NCBI GenBank assembly: GCA_022824865.1
Contig: JAJDZD010000006.1
Coordinates: 1 to 64,000 of the forward strand
Source of the DNA: Chloroflexota bacterium
Lineage (GTDB): Bacteria > Chloroflexota > UBA11872
Direction: 5' to 3'
Length of the DNA stretch: 64,000 nt
How positions within the stretch are numbered: the stretch's first letter is position 1; each line of letters opens with the position of its first letter. A program made the translations under genes and the position numbers. The notes under the pieces were generated by a model. It was not told the DNA's origin. It saw only the letters and a program-made list of their open reading frames with translations, and did no database searches. Shown here piece by piece: positions 16,676 to 25,166 of this stretch.

Positions 16676-17245
16676 CTAAGGGTTGGCCGGCAAACTGTAG
16701 CAGTGACCGTTCTGTACTTGAACGAACACTGTTCCCGCGGGACATCCTGCGAACTCCTCGAATGTGGCGAAGAGTTTGCTCATGGCGCGATTCCCGTCCC
16801 CAGCTAGCGTGCGCAGATCGGGACCTGCCGCTCTGGTCTCTCTGGCTATCTGGTACACGACCCGGAACGTCCTTTCGTACCAGTAGGACGCGTCCTCCGC
16901 CTGGTAGTGAATCACCCGGAACCAGGGATAGTCGGAGGGCGTATCTTCCAAGGCGCCGGCCGCGATCTCGTCAAGATATGCGATCGCGAGGTCCAGATCG
17001 GCCAACATTTTCTGGGCGTCCGCTGAGCGGATCAGCTTAGCCGTCGGCCACGTGGCGAGTCGGTTGAACGTGCGCTCGCGGGCCGCGTTAAACGACTCCC
17101 GGAACGGCTCGATTGCCTCGTTCCACGGCCGATCCACCTTGCCAGGTACTGCTGCTGGTGGATCTTGTGCGAGCGCCCCGGGTGTCAGCAGGCCCAGCGC
17201 GAGCACCAGGAAGAACACGATCCCTGTGCGACCTAGCCCTGACAC
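16676..17245 (-). CDS. Secreted hypothetical protein
   Basis: The 189-residue protein starts with a Sec-type signal peptide, IVFFLVLALGLLTPGALAQ, likely cleaved after ALA near residue 26. The mature part is helical and includes SYWYERTFRVVYQIARE and a C-terminal CPAGTVFVQVQNGHCYSL with a cysteine pair. No family is recognised. The GTG start overlaps the upstream lipoprotein gene by 13 bp, so the two form an operon for exported proteins. Confidence 0.62.
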   Translation of the reverse strand: MSGLGRTGIVFFLVLALGLLTPGALAQDPPAAVPGKVDRPWNEAIEPFRESFNAARERTFNRLATWPTAKLIRSADAQKMLADLDLAIAYLDEIAAGALEDTPSDYPWFRVIHYQAEDASYWYERTFRVVYQIARETRAAGPDLRTLAGDGNRAMSKLFATFEEFAGCPAGTVFVQVQNGHCYSLPANP

Positions 17246-17520
17246 TGTTTGACTCGCGCGCTCGCGTCGCTGATCGCGACATACGGCTGCGCTCCTGTCT
17301 TGGTGTTGTACACATTCGAGACGTGCGTGACGGCGGCATCGTGGCCAACGGTCTTCATCGCGTTGTACTCGGCCAACACGTCAACGCAGGGTTGCGATTC
17401 CATGTAGGCCCGGCCACCGGCGTTTTGTAGAGGACTGATGCTCTGTGGCGAAAGGTCCTCGCCGCATGCGGCAAGAAGGACCATCAGGCCTATCAGCAGA
17501 GATCTCGGGAACCAGCGCAC
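17233..17520 (-). CDS. Small lipoprotein of unknown function
   Basis: From GTG 17520 the product is 95 residues with signal VRWFPRSLLIGLMVLLAAC and lipobox cysteine at 19. GGAGG lies 8 bases upstream of this GTG, so I prefer it to the ORF-track start at 17550. The mature part contains YMESQPCVDVLAEYNAMKTVGHDAAV and ends ARVKQCQG, giving two further cysteines. It is the first gene of a two-gene exported-protein operon. No family is recognised. Confidence 0.6.
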   Translation of the reverse strand: MRWFPRSLLIGLMVLLAACGEDLSPQSISPLQNAGGRAYMESQPCVDVLAEYNAMKTVGHDAAVTHVSNVYNTKTGAQPYVAISDASARVKQCQG

Positions 17521-17578
17521 AGCGGCATCCTCCCGGACGCCCGGTGGCAAAACGCGACCCCGAATGGAAGCGCTGGGC

Positions 17579-17654
17579 GAGCGTCCACTGTTGCCACACA
17601 GGGTTCCCCAGCGACCCCCACTCGGGGCCGCTGGACGCTCTATTCCTGTGTGGC
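17579..17654. other. Interleaved inverted repeats with pseudoknot-like topology
   Basis: Arm A GAGCGTCCA (17579-17587) is complementary to TGGACGCTC (17632-17640). Arm B GCCACACAGG (17593-17602) is complementary to CCTGTGTGGC (17645-17654). The order A-B-A'-B' means both pairings together would form a pseudoknot rather than nested stems. CCCCACTCGGGG between them gives a third small hairpin. The element lies between divergent genes (17520 minus, 17716 plus), so it could be a structured leader, small RNA or mobile-element remnant. Confidence 0.5.
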
Positions 17655-17715
17655 GACGCTTAGGGTATCAGCCGGTGTGATAGGTTCCGAAGACCCATAG
17701 GCACCAGGAGGCGGG

Positions 17716-17886
17716 ATGCCAAAGGGCAGGAGCAAGCGTCGGCGGGTGGAGCTCGTGGACGAGGCGTATCAGCCGAGCAAGGAAGAGCTTGAGCAAGATC
17801 TGCGCGTGACCCAGGGCTTTAGTGTCGTCATTGAAACTCTGGTTCAGCCGGTTGAGGTCAGGCGCGTCCGCAAGCCCAAGTCCTAA
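17716..17886 (+). CDS. Small basic protein, 56 residues, unknown
   Basis: This ORF is too short for the supplied track. ATG 17716 follows AGGAGGCGGG, a strong ribosome-binding site. The product starts MPKGRSKRRRVELVDEAYQPSKEELEQDL and ends VEVRRVRKPKS. Both ends are basic and the middle is acidic, so nucleic-acid binding is possible. No family is recognised. Confidence 0.55.
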   Translation: MPKGRSKRRRVELVDEAYQPSKEELEQDLRVTQGFSVVIETLVQPVEVRRVRKPKS

Positions 17887-17912
17887 AGCCGCGGGAGGAA
17901 GCTATCGGCGAA

Positions 17913-18218
17913 TCAGACGGGGATAGCCCGGAACTGGTATTGATCTGCCGCAGCTGTCAGGTCCCAACACAAGGCGGATATTCCCAAGCTGTACTCGAAT
18001 ACTTGGAATGCCCCGAGTGTGGCGTCCGTCTCGATGGACTCGCGGCACGCGAGATGTTCGATAGCCTTCGACTCCGCCACAGCCGTCAGATACTCCGCGA
18101 CGCCCTCGGTCGGGGCGGCGGTTCGTTCGGCCAAGGCTTGGATGTGCCTCCGGATCCTGGCGGCCCCTTCGTCATTGACGTTCCGAGATCGGAATCGTAG
18201 TTCAGCGACGGTATCCAC
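17913..18218 (-). CDS. Hypothetical 101-residue protein, strand ambiguous
   Basis: GTG 18218 has GGAG about 7 bases upstream. The product is helical (DEGAARIRRHIQALAERTA, VAEYLTAVAESKAIEHLA), with no recognised family. The opposite strand holds an equally open frame (17940-18200, TTG start) with two CxxC pairs, CRSC and CPEC, 21 residues apart, which could be a zinc ribbon. I prefer the minus frame for its start signals, but only one of the two is likely to be real. Confidence 0.4.
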   Translation of the reverse strand: MDTVAELRFRSRNVNDEGAARIRRHIQALAERTAAPTEGVAEYLTAVAESKAIEHLACRESIETDATLGAFQVFEYSLGISALCWDLTAAADQYQFRAIPV

Positions 18219-18652
18219 GGTTCACTCCGTACTACAGTCCGAGCCTCCTCCTTAGTTTAGGGTTTCGGCACTCTCCTACATAATCCCCAATAGCTTGTGC
18301 CAGGAGTTTGAAATGCTGCACTGGATAGACCATGGGGATCACACGAGGATAACGTAGTAATTGCGTTGAACATCTTGCGATGGGCAAGTTTCCTAGGGTT
18401 CGACCAGCGGAGTGCTTGTGGTCGATTCACAGTCCTAGGAGATGTTCTCTTGTGCTCGATGTGTGTGACCGGAGTGACGACGGGAATCCGGACTCGAAGT
18501 AGGAGAGGGCATGGGCGTCCGCTTTCATATCTGTGCGGCACTGGTGGGTGATTCGGTTTGTGGAAACGAGTGAATCTTTGTTGATGTGGTGGCCTCTGGC
18601 CTTGACGGGTGGGGTGTGGGTGGCGAGTATCGGGCGATAAGGAGGGGGTTCC
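18219..18652. other. Intergenic region, no gene recognised
   Basis: No credible gene was found in these 434 bp. The 3' end carries AAGGAGGGGG directly before the amidohydrolase start, a strong ribosome-binding site. Moderate GC near 18280-18500 resembles the preceding island. No hairpin terminator or riboswitch was recognised. Confidence 0.5.
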
Positions 18653-19765
18653 ATGGCGCAGGCTGTCCTTGACGCGCCGGCGGCTGCGGAGGCCGCGAAC
18701 GGCCGTACCTCGCTGACCACGATCGATTGCGACGTTCATCCGTATCCGAACACGATTCACGACCTGACGCCGTTCATGTCGGATCGGTGGGTGCAGTACG
18801 TCAAGCAGTCCGGCTTTGCGGCGCCGCCGGGCACGCAGTACCCGAAGGGCTATGAGAATGCCGCGCGACGGGACGCTTGGCCGCCGAACGGTCTGAAGCC
18901 CGGCGCCGATCCCGACTTCGTGCGCGAGCAATTGCTGGACGAGTGGGACATGCAGTACGGGATCCTGACGCCCCTGTATGCGGCGGGCCACGTGCACAAC
19001 GACGACTTCAGCATTGCGCTGGCACGGGCGGTGAACGAGTGGCAGCGGCACGTGTGGCTGGATAGCGACGAGCGCTGGCGGAGTTCCATCACGGTGACGC
19101 CGCAGATTCCGGAGGCGGCGGCCGAGGAGATTCGCCGCTGCGGCAAGGACGGGCGCTTCGTGCAGGTGATCCTGACGGTGCGCGGCAATGCGCCGTACGG
19201 GAAGCGGCACTATTACCCGCTGTTTGAGGCGGCCGCCGACATGGATCTGCCGGTTGGGGTTCATTTCGGTGGGTGGGGCAATCACCCGATTACCGCCACC
19301 GGCTGGCCTTCGTATTACCTGGAAGACCACACGGGGATGACGCAGGCGTTCGAGGCGCAGGTGCTGAGCCTGGTGTCGGAGGGCATCTTTGAGCGGCTGC
19401 CGAACCTGCGGATCGCGCTGATCGAGGGCGGGTTCTCCTGGCTGCCGCCGCTGATGTGGCGGTTCGACAAGAACTACAAGGGGCTGAAAGAGGAAGTGCC
19501 GTGGCTGCGCAAGCTGCCGAGCGAGTACATCCTGGAGCACTTCCGGATGACGACGCAGCCGATGGACGAGCCGCCCAACCCGCAGCACCTGCTGCAGATC
19601 TTCGACATGATCGGGCGGGACGACTTCCTGATGTTCGCCACCGACTACCCGCACTGGGACTTCGACGCGCCGGATCGCGCGTTGCCGTCGGTGGTGCGGG
19701 GCGAGTTGCGGCGGAAGATCATGGCTGACAACGCCACGGCGTTCTATGACTTCGAGCGTGCATGA
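18653..19765 (+). CDS. Amidohydrolase_2 family metal-dependent hydrolase/decarboxylase
   Basis: The 370-residue TIM-barrel protein begins its domain with IDCDVHPYP (about 24-32), the DxHxH-type metal site of the ACMSD-like amidohydrolase_2 family. Further family features are LPVGVHFGG (metal His), LIEGGFSWLPPLMWRFD (about 258-274) and MFATDYPHWDFD with the catalytic Asp (about 327-338). Relatives include gamma-resorcylate and 5-carboxyvanillate decarboxylases and many uncharacterised hydrolases, so the substrate is open. AAGGAGG precedes ATG 18653. The 3' end overlaps a Rieske ferredoxin gene. Confidence 0.88.
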   Translation: MAQAVLDAPAAAEAANGRTSLTTIDCDVHPYPNTIHDLTPFMSDRWVQYVKQSGFAAPPGTQYPKGYENAARRDAWPPNGLKPGADPDFVREQLLDEWDMQYGILTPLYAAGHVHNDDFSIALARAVNEWQRHVWLDSDERWRSSITVTPQIPEAAAEEIRRCGKDGRFVQVILTVRGNAPYGKRHYYPLFEAAADMDLPVGVHFGGWGNHPITATGWPSYYLEDHTGMTQAFEAQVLSLVSEGIFERLPNLRIALIEGGFSWLPPLMWRFDKNYKGLKEEVPWLRKLPSEYILEHFRMTTQPMDEPPNPQHLLQIFDMIGRDDFLMFATDYPHWDFDAPDRALPSVVRGELRRKIMADNATAFYDFERA

Positions 19766-20114
19766 CGTAGGGGCGGAGGCCGACTTCGAGGTCGGCCAGC
19801 CCAGGCGCGTCGAGATCGGGGGCCGCGGCTTTGTGGTCGTGAACGGGGGCACTCAGTTTCACGCCGCGCGCGATGTTTGCGCGCACCAGGGGGCCCGGCT
19901 GTCGTCCGGCCGGTGCAAGGGCAACGTTCACGCCGAGACCGTGGGCGGTCACATCGAGTACCAGACCGGCGGACGGACATTGCTGCAATGTCCGTGGCAC
20001 GGCTGGATCTTCGATATGGCCACCGGTCGGGCGCTGACCGACCCGGACCGGGCGAGGGTGCGGGTGTATCCGGTGCATGTGACGGACGGCCGCGTGCTCC
20101 TGGACCTGGCGTAG
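19746..20114 (+). CDS. Rieske [2Fe-2S] ferredoxin-like protein
   Basis: The 122-residue protein contains both Rieske cluster boxes: CAHQGA (about 38-43) and CPWHGW (about 79-84), i.e. CxH...CxxH. Length and the absence of a catalytic domain suggest a stand-alone Rieske ferredoxin, or a subunit feeding electrons to an oxygenase. It overlaps the amidohydrolase gene by 20 bp (8 bp if GTG 19758 is used), so the two are co-translated. No oxygenase alpha subunit is adjacent, which leaves its electron partner unknown. Confidence 0.88.
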   Translation: MTSSVHDVGAEADFEVGQPRRVEIGGRGFVVVNGGTQFHAARDVCAHQGARLSSGRCKGNVHAETVGGHIEYQTGGRTLLQCPWHGWIFDMATGRALTDPDRARVRVYPVHVTDGRVLLDLA

Positions 20115-20121
20115 GTCGATC

Positions 20122-21405
20122 GTGTCCGCCGGGGGCGGCGGTCTGGACGGGCTGATTCACTGCATTCACGCCTCGCGGACGGCGGCGGCGCTGGCGCTGA
20201 CGGGGGGCGGGACAGGGGCGATTCCCCTCTTGCTGCGGCGGCCGGGCGGGTCTCGGACGGTGCTGGATGTTTCGGTGCCGTATGGGCCGAAGGCGGTGGC
20301 CGGCTACCTGGGAGAGACGCCGGCGCAGGCGTGTTCGGCCGCAACAGCCCAACTGCTGGCGAGGCGTGCGTTCAGGCGGGCCGTGGAACTACGCCCCGAT
20401 GCCTCGATTCCGGTGGTGGGGTTGGGGGCCACGGCCGCGCTGGCCACAGATCGGGTGCGGCGGGGGGAGGATCGGCTGCACGCGGCTACGTTTGACGGCG
20501 CCCGAACCCTGGCGCTGGAGTGGCAGTTTCAGCTACCGCATTCCAATAGGAAACCTTTGCATAACCCGGCCGCGGTTGCCCGGAAGACCCTCACCCCAAC
20601 CCTCTCCCAGAGGGAGAGGGAGCAAGAGCGGCCGAATCTTCGAGGACGACGGATGTTAGGCGAAGGCCGCAATCGGCAGGCGCAGGAGACTGCCGCCGAG
20701 CGAGCGATCGCGGCGCTGTTGGCGGACGCAGTGGGCGTGGCGACCTGGCGCGAATTGGAGGGGTCCGAGCTTGCCTCCGTGCAGCGAAGAGTCGAGGTTG
20801 AAGATGACGAACTGGCGGTCGTCCACGACGGCACGCAGTCCTGGGTCACCGTACATCCGGACGGCCGGCAGCGGCCGGGTGGGCAGATCCCGACGGCGCT
20901 GGTGCCGGGGTCGTTCAATCCGTGGCATGAAGCGCACCGGGCGCTGTGGGAGGCCGCGCGGCGGAGGTTTGGCGATCCGGTGGCCTACGAGTTGTCGATT
21001 ACCAACGTGGACAAGCCGCCGCTGCCCACGAGTGAGGTCTTGCGGCGGGCGGAGCAGTTTCGCGGTAGGTCCAGTCTGGTATTGAGCGCGGCGCCAACCT
21101 TTGTGGAGAAGGCTCGCTTGCTTCCGGGCGCGGCGTTTGCAGTCGGGGCCGATACGGCCCGACGGATCGTCGAACCGATGTACTACGGCGGGATGGAAGC
21201 GATGCGGGCGGCGCTGCGTGAACTTCGGTCGTTGGATGCGCGGTTCGTGGTGGCGGGGCGCCTGGAGGAAGGTCGTTTCTTGCAGCTACGCGACCTGGCT
21301 CTGCCTCCTGAAGCCGAGGAACTCTTCGAGGCGATACCGGCGGATGAAGTTCGTGTGGATGTCTCGTCCACCGAGTTGCGCGCGAAACGGGCAGCCGGCC
21401 CTTGA
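20122..21405 (+). CDS. CinA-like domain fused to a NadD-type nucleotidyltransferase
   Basis: The 427-residue protein has two parts. Residues about 8-135 resemble a CinA-type domain (LALTGGGTGAIPLLLRRPGGSRTVLDVSVPYG). Residues about 255-420 form a nucleotidyltransferase domain with LVPGSFNPWHEAH (about 258-270, the GxFNPxHxxH motif) and the terminal VSSTELR (about 413-419). The link contains KTLTPTLSQREREQE, which is the translation of an intergenic CCCTCTCCC-type repeat inserted in frame. Relatives with both domains may act in pyridine nucleotide salvage, but the reaction is inferred. GTG 20122 follows the Rieske stop by 7 bp. Confidence 0.7.
   Translation: MSAGGGGLDGLIHCIHASRTAAALALTGGGTGAIPLLLRRPGGSRTVLDVSVPYGPKAVAGYLGETPAQACSAATAQLLARRAFRRAVELRPDASIPVVGLGATAALATDRVRRGEDRLHAATFDGARTLALEWQFQLPHSNRKPLHNPAAVARKTLTPTLSQREREQERPNLRGRRMLGEGRNRQAQETAAERAIAALLADAVGVATWRELEGSELASVQRRVEVEDDELAVVHDGTQSWVTVHPDGRQRPGGQIPTALVPGSFNPWHEAHRALWEAARRRFGDPVAYELSITNVDKPPLPTSEVLRRAEQFRGRSSLVLSAAPTFVEKARLLPGAAFAVGADTARRIVEPMYYGGMEAMRAALRELRSLDARFVVAGRLEEGRFLQLRDLALPPEAEELFEAIPADEVRVDVSSTELRAKRAAGP
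20587..20620. repeat. REP-like CCCTCTCCC/GGGAGAGGG repeat inside a coding sequence
   Basis: The sequence ACCCTCACCCCAACCCTCTCCC is followed by AGA and then GGGAGAGGG; the arms 20600-20608 and 20612-20620 are perfectly complementary. It is the same core as the three intergenic copies at 8463-8704. Here it sits in frame in the linker of the fusion gene, adding a basic and acidic peptide. Confidence 0.85.
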
Positions 21406-21476
21406 ATTAAACCGCCCCGGCAGACTGCGCAGCCGTCTACCATGAACGCACGTCCCCCCATTCCAGATTAAGCACG

Positions 21477-22643
21477 GTGTCGGCGCCCGACCCGCCGAAG
21501 ACGCCGCAAGGCACGCAACCAGACGCTCCCGCCGCGCCGTCCGTCGAACCTGGCGCGCCCGGGACGGGCGGCGCCGTTCCGGGCGAGCAGCCGGTTTATC
21601 GCTGGTCGCCGCGCACGCGCCGGACGGTGGCGATGTTGATTGGGATCCTGGCGGCCCTGGTGTTGTGGGGCGCACGGGAGATCGTGGGCCCGTTTGTCTG
21701 GGCCGGGATTTTTGCGTATGTCTTCAACCCGGCCGTCAACGGGCTGGTTCGGATTACGCGGGTTCCCCGCCCCGCGGCGGTGGCGCTGTTCTACGCCATT
21801 GGACTGGGATTGCTGACGCTGCTGGGCTTCCTCGTCGTGCCACGTTTCGTGGACGAACTGAATCGTCTGACGGCTGAGCTTCCGGAGATCGTGGCGGAAC
21901 TTGAAGCTGCCTTGCCGTCAGAGTTCCTGGGGCAGCCGCTGGTTGTGCAGGACGTAATCAACGGGCTGACGGCGGGCGCGACCAGCATGCTGACCGACGC
22001 CTCGCAGGCGGTCAGCGCCTTCCGCAGCGCCTTCAACCTGCTGATTCACGGCGTGCTGGCCGTGGTGGCGGCCGGCTACCTGCTGCTGGCCGGCCCCGAG
22101 CTCTTTCGGGGACTGTTGGAACGGATTCCCCCCGGTCCGCGGGCCGAGACCGAGGATCTGGTTGGGCGCATCAATAGCGTGCTCGGCGCCTTCATTCGGG
22201 GCGAGATCATCCTGGTGGTCATCATGAGCGTGACCACGTTCATCGGGCTGTCGATTATCGGCATCCCGTTTGCGGTGATCCTGGCCATTGCCACGGGATT
22301 CCTGGAGCTGATTCCGGTTTTCGGTCCGATCATGGCCGCCATTCCGCCAATAGGACTGGCCCTGGTGACGGCCAATAACTTCGGCTGGCCGGGTTGGGTG
22401 GCGGGTGTGGTGGTGGCCGTGATGTACACGGTGCTGCGGCAGTTAGAGGACTACTTCGTGATTCCGAACGTGGTGGGCCGGGTGGTGCGCGTGCATCCCC
22501 TGATTGCCCTCTTCGCCATCTTTGCGGGGCTGCAGATCTGGGGCATTACCGGCATGGTGATTGCCCTGCCCGTGGCCGGGGTGGCGCGGGTGCTGCTGGG
22601 CTACGCCTACCGGCGCACGGTCACCTCGCCGCGGAGGCCGTAG
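21477..22643 (+). CDS. AI-2E family transporter (TqsA/PerM-like)
   Basis: The 388-residue membrane protein has a proline-rich N-terminal tail of about 45 residues. The family pattern follows: paired helices (VAMLIGILAALVLWGA, FVWAGIFAYVFNPAV), a soluble segment with LPEIVAELEAALPSEFLG, and C-terminal helices including IPFAVILAIATGFLELIPVFGPIMAAIPP, which is highly typical. Members export autoinducer-2 or act as cation/proton antiporters, so the cargo is not certain. The start is GTG 21477. It stands alone on the plus strand upstream of hom-thrC. Confidence 0.93.
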   Translation: MSAPDPPKTPQGTQPDAPAAPSVEPGAPGTGGAVPGEQPVYRWSPRTRRTVAMLIGILAALVLWGAREIVGPFVWAGIFAYVFNPAVNGLVRITRVPRPAAVALFYAIGLGLLTLLGFLVVPRFVDELNRLTAELPEIVAELEAALPSEFLGQPLVVQDVINGLTAGATSMLTDASQAVSAFRSAFNLLIHGVLAVVAAGYLLLAGPELFRGLLERIPPGPRAETEDLVGRINSVLGAFIRGEIILVVIMSVTTFIGLSIIGIPFAVILAIATGFLELIPVFGPIMAAIPPIGLALVTANNFGWPGWVAGVVVAVMYTVLRQLEDYFVIPNVVGRVVRVHPLIALFAIFAGLQIWGITGMVIALPVAGVARVLLGYAYRRTVTSPRRP

Positions 22644-22769
22644 TGATGACTCCGGCTCACTGGAAACGGACCCGTACCTCGCACGCCAACTCTTCCGAAA
22701 CAGCGTCCAAACGCGGCGTGGCGGCGTTATTCTTCACGCGGCAAGTTCCGAGAGAGTACTGAGGGGCGG

Positions 22770-24071
22770 ATGTCCGCAGAGATCGGACTTGGGTTCCTGG
22801 GATTGGGCACCGTCGGTTCGGCCGTGGTTCGCACGGTCACCGAGCGGTCCGGTTTCCTTGAGCGCCAGATTGGGCGTTCGTTCCAGGTTCGGCGCGCGCT
22901 GATCCGCGATCCCAATCGTCGACGCGACGTCCCGTTGGACGCATCCCAACTCACGGTCAACGTGGACGACGTGCTTGACGACGAGACCATCGACGTCGTC
23001 GTGGAACTGATGGGGGGTGTCGAGCCCGCGAATACGTACATCAGGCGGGCGCTCGAATCCGGCAAGCACGTTGTCACCGCCAACAAGGAAGTGATGGCCA
23101 CGCACGGGATCGAGTTGCTGGAGTTGGCGACGGCGCATGGTCGCGACCTGTACTTCGAGGCCAGCGTGGGCGGGGGCATCCCGGTGATCGGGCCGTTTCG
23201 CCAGGACCTGGCGGCGAACCAGATCCGCGAGGTTCACGCCATCATCAACGGGACGACCAACTACATCCTGACGGAGATGGCGTCGGGGGGGCTGGACTTC
23301 GAGGCCGCCCTGGCGGATGCGCAGCGGCTGGGATACGCCGAGCCGGACCCGACCAACGACATCGAAGGCATCGACGCGGCCTACAAGCTGGTGATCCTGG
23401 CCTCGCTGGCCTTCAACTGCGCGGTACGTCCGGATGAGGTTTTTCGCGAGGGCATCACGCGCATCAGCGCGGCGGACTTCCGTTACGCGGCGGAGTTGGG
23501 TTACGGCATCAAGCTGCTGGCCATCGCCAAGCGGGCGCCCAACGGATTCGAGGCCCGGGTACATCCGGCGTTGATCCAGCGGGACGTGCTGCTGGCCCAG
23601 GTGGACGGGGTATTCAACGCCGTACTTCTGGACGGTGACCTGCTGGGCCGCGCGCTGTTCATTGGTCGCGGGGCGGGCCCCGAACCGACTTCCAGCGCCA
23701 TCGTGGCCGACCTGATCGACCTGGGGCACAACATTCGACGCGCCGTGCACGACCGGATTCCCATGTCGCTGGACGGCGACCTGTGCGTGCTGCCCATGGC
23801 GGAGGTTCGCTCGCGCTACTACTTCAGGCTCTGGGTGAAGGATCAGCCGGGAGTCCTGGCGCGGATCGGCGCGGTGTGCGGTGAGCACGCCATCAGCATC
23901 GCCTCGGTCATCCAGAAGGAAGTGGACGAAAACGCGGGCCGCGCGGAACTGGTGTTCCTGACGCACGAGGCCCAGGAGTCGGCGGTACAGGGCGCACTGT
24001 CGGCCATTGCGGATCTGGACGTGGTGGCTTCGGTCGCCGGCGTGATTCGGGTCGAGGACCTGGCGGAATGA
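22770..24071 (+). CDS. hom: Homoserine dehydrogenase
   Basis: The 433-residue enzyme has an N-terminal Rossmann motif GLGTVGSAVV (about 10-19) and VTANKEVMATHG (about 103-114). The catalytic region is INGTTNYILTEM...GYAEPDPTNDIEGIDAAYKL (about 157-208). A C-terminal ACT domain (about 352-425, WVKDQPGVLARIG) binds the allosteric inhibitor, usually threonine. It reduces aspartate semialdehyde to homoserine for threonine and methionine. The 3' end overlaps thrC by ATGA, so the two are translated as a unit. No aspartokinase gene is in the window. Confidence 0.97.
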   Translation: MSAEIGLGFLGLGTVGSAVVRTVTERSGFLERQIGRSFQVRRALIRDPNRRRDVPLDASQLTVNVDDVLDDETIDVVVELMGGVEPANTYIRRALESGKHVVTANKEVMATHGIELLELATAHGRDLYFEASVGGGIPVIGPFRQDLAANQIREVHAIINGTTNYILTEMASGGLDFEAALADAQRLGYAEPDPTNDIEGIDAAYKLVILASLAFNCAVRPDEVFREGITRISAADFRYAAELGYGIKLLAIAKRAPNGFEARVHPALIQRDVLLAQVDGVFNAVLLDGDLLGRALFIGRGAGPEPTSSAIVADLIDLGHNIRRAVHDRIPMSLDGDLCVLPMAEVRSRYYFRLWVKDQPGVLARIGAVCGEHAISIASVIQKEVDENAGRAELVFLTHEAQESAVQGALSAIADLDVVASVAGVIRVEDLAE

Positions 24072-25135
24072 ACGGATCCCCGCGTCCGGGGGTAATCGAG
24101 CGCTACCGAGAGTTTCTTCCCGTAGGTGAGACCACTCCGAACCTGACGATTGGCGAAGGCGACACGCCTTTGGTTCGAGCGGCGTCGCTGGAACGCCGAC
24201 TGGGCGTGTCGGAGGTCTGGCTGAAGCTGGAGGGCTGCAATCCGACCGGTTCGTTCAAGGACCGCGGGCTGGCCGTGGCCGCGGCCAAAGCCATCGAAGA
24301 GGGCGCGCACTCGTTTATCTGCGCCTCCACCGGCAACACGGCGGCTTCGGCGGCGGCCTTCGGCGCGCGGTCCGGGACGCCCACCGGGGTGATTATTCCG
24401 GCGCGCGGGGTGGCGCTGGGCAAGGTGGCCCAGGCGCTGATCTACGGCGCGCGGGTGATTCCGATCCAGGGGTCGTTTGACGACGGCCTGACCGTGGTTC
24501 GCGAACTGGCGTCGCGTCCGGGTGTGGCACTGGTCAACTCGGTCAATCCCCACCGGCTGGAAGGGCAGCAGACGGCCGCTTTTGAGGTCGTGGACACGCT
24601 TGGCGACGCCCCCGAGGAGCTGTACATCCCGGTGGGCAACGCCGGCAACATCACGGCGTACTGGCAGGGCTTTCGCGCCTACGAAGAGGCCGGCCGGGCC
24701 AGCGGGCTGCCGGTGATGCGCGGGTTTCAGGCGGAGGGCGCCGCGCCCATCGTGGCCGGCGAGCCGGTGGCCAATCCCGACACCGTGGCCTCGGCCATTC
24801 GAATCGGGAACCCGGCCAACTGGGAGCGTGCGGTGCAGGCGCGCGACGAGTCGGACGGCACGATCGAGCCCGTCAGCGACGAGGAGATTGTCGAGGCCTA
24901 CCAATTGCTGGCGGCGGAAGAAGGGATCTTTGTTGAATTGGCCTCAGCCGCGTCCGTGGCGGGGCTACTGTGTCGCGCCCGTGGCGGCGAAGTCATCGGA
25001 GGTCGCGTGGTCTGTGTGCTGACCGGAACCGGCCTGAAGGATCCCGGCGCCGCCGTTCGCTACGCTCCGAAACCTGCGGAAGTCGAAGCCAATATCGAGG
25101 CGGTAGCCTCAGCTCTTGGATGGAACGCCGGCTAG
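24068..25135 (+). CDS. thrC: Threonine synthase
   Basis: The 355-residue PLP enzyme shows NPTGSFKDRGLAVAAAKA with the PLP-lysine (about 58-75) and ASTGNTAASAAAFGARSG (about 86-103). The glycine-rich phosphate-binding loop is VGNAGNITAYW (about 191-201), typical of short bacterial threonine synthases. It converts O-phosphohomoserine to threonine and so completes the step begun by Hom. The start overlaps the hom stop by 4 bp. A convergent panC gene follows 31 bp downstream. Confidence 0.95.
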   Translation: MNGSPRPGVIERYREFLPVGETTPNLTIGEGDTPLVRAASLERRLGVSEVWLKLEGCNPTGSFKDRGLAVAAAKAIEEGAHSFICASTGNTAASAAAFGARSGTPTGVIIPARGVALGKVAQALIYGARVIPIQGSFDDGLTVVRELASRPGVALVNSVNPHRLEGQQTAAFEVVDTLGDAPEELYIPVGNAGNITAYWQGFRAYEEAGRASGLPVMRGFQAEGAAPIVAGEPVANPDTVASAIRIGNPANWERAVQARDESDGTIEPVSDEEIVEAYQLLAAEEGIFVELASAASVAGLLCRARGGEVIGGRVVCVLTGTGLKDPGAAVRYAPKPAEVEANIEAVASALGWNAG

Positions 25136-25166
25136 TCGCACGAATCTGCTCGGCGATGAGATTGCT

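Noticed and set aside
18257-19852. 531-aa minus-strand ORF over the amidohydrolase gene
   Set aside because: Low-complexity Arg/His/Pro translation; the plus strand carries a clear amidohydrolase with metal motifs.
22734-23966. 410-aa minus-strand ORF opposite hom
   Set aside because: Shadow of hom, which has every expected motif.
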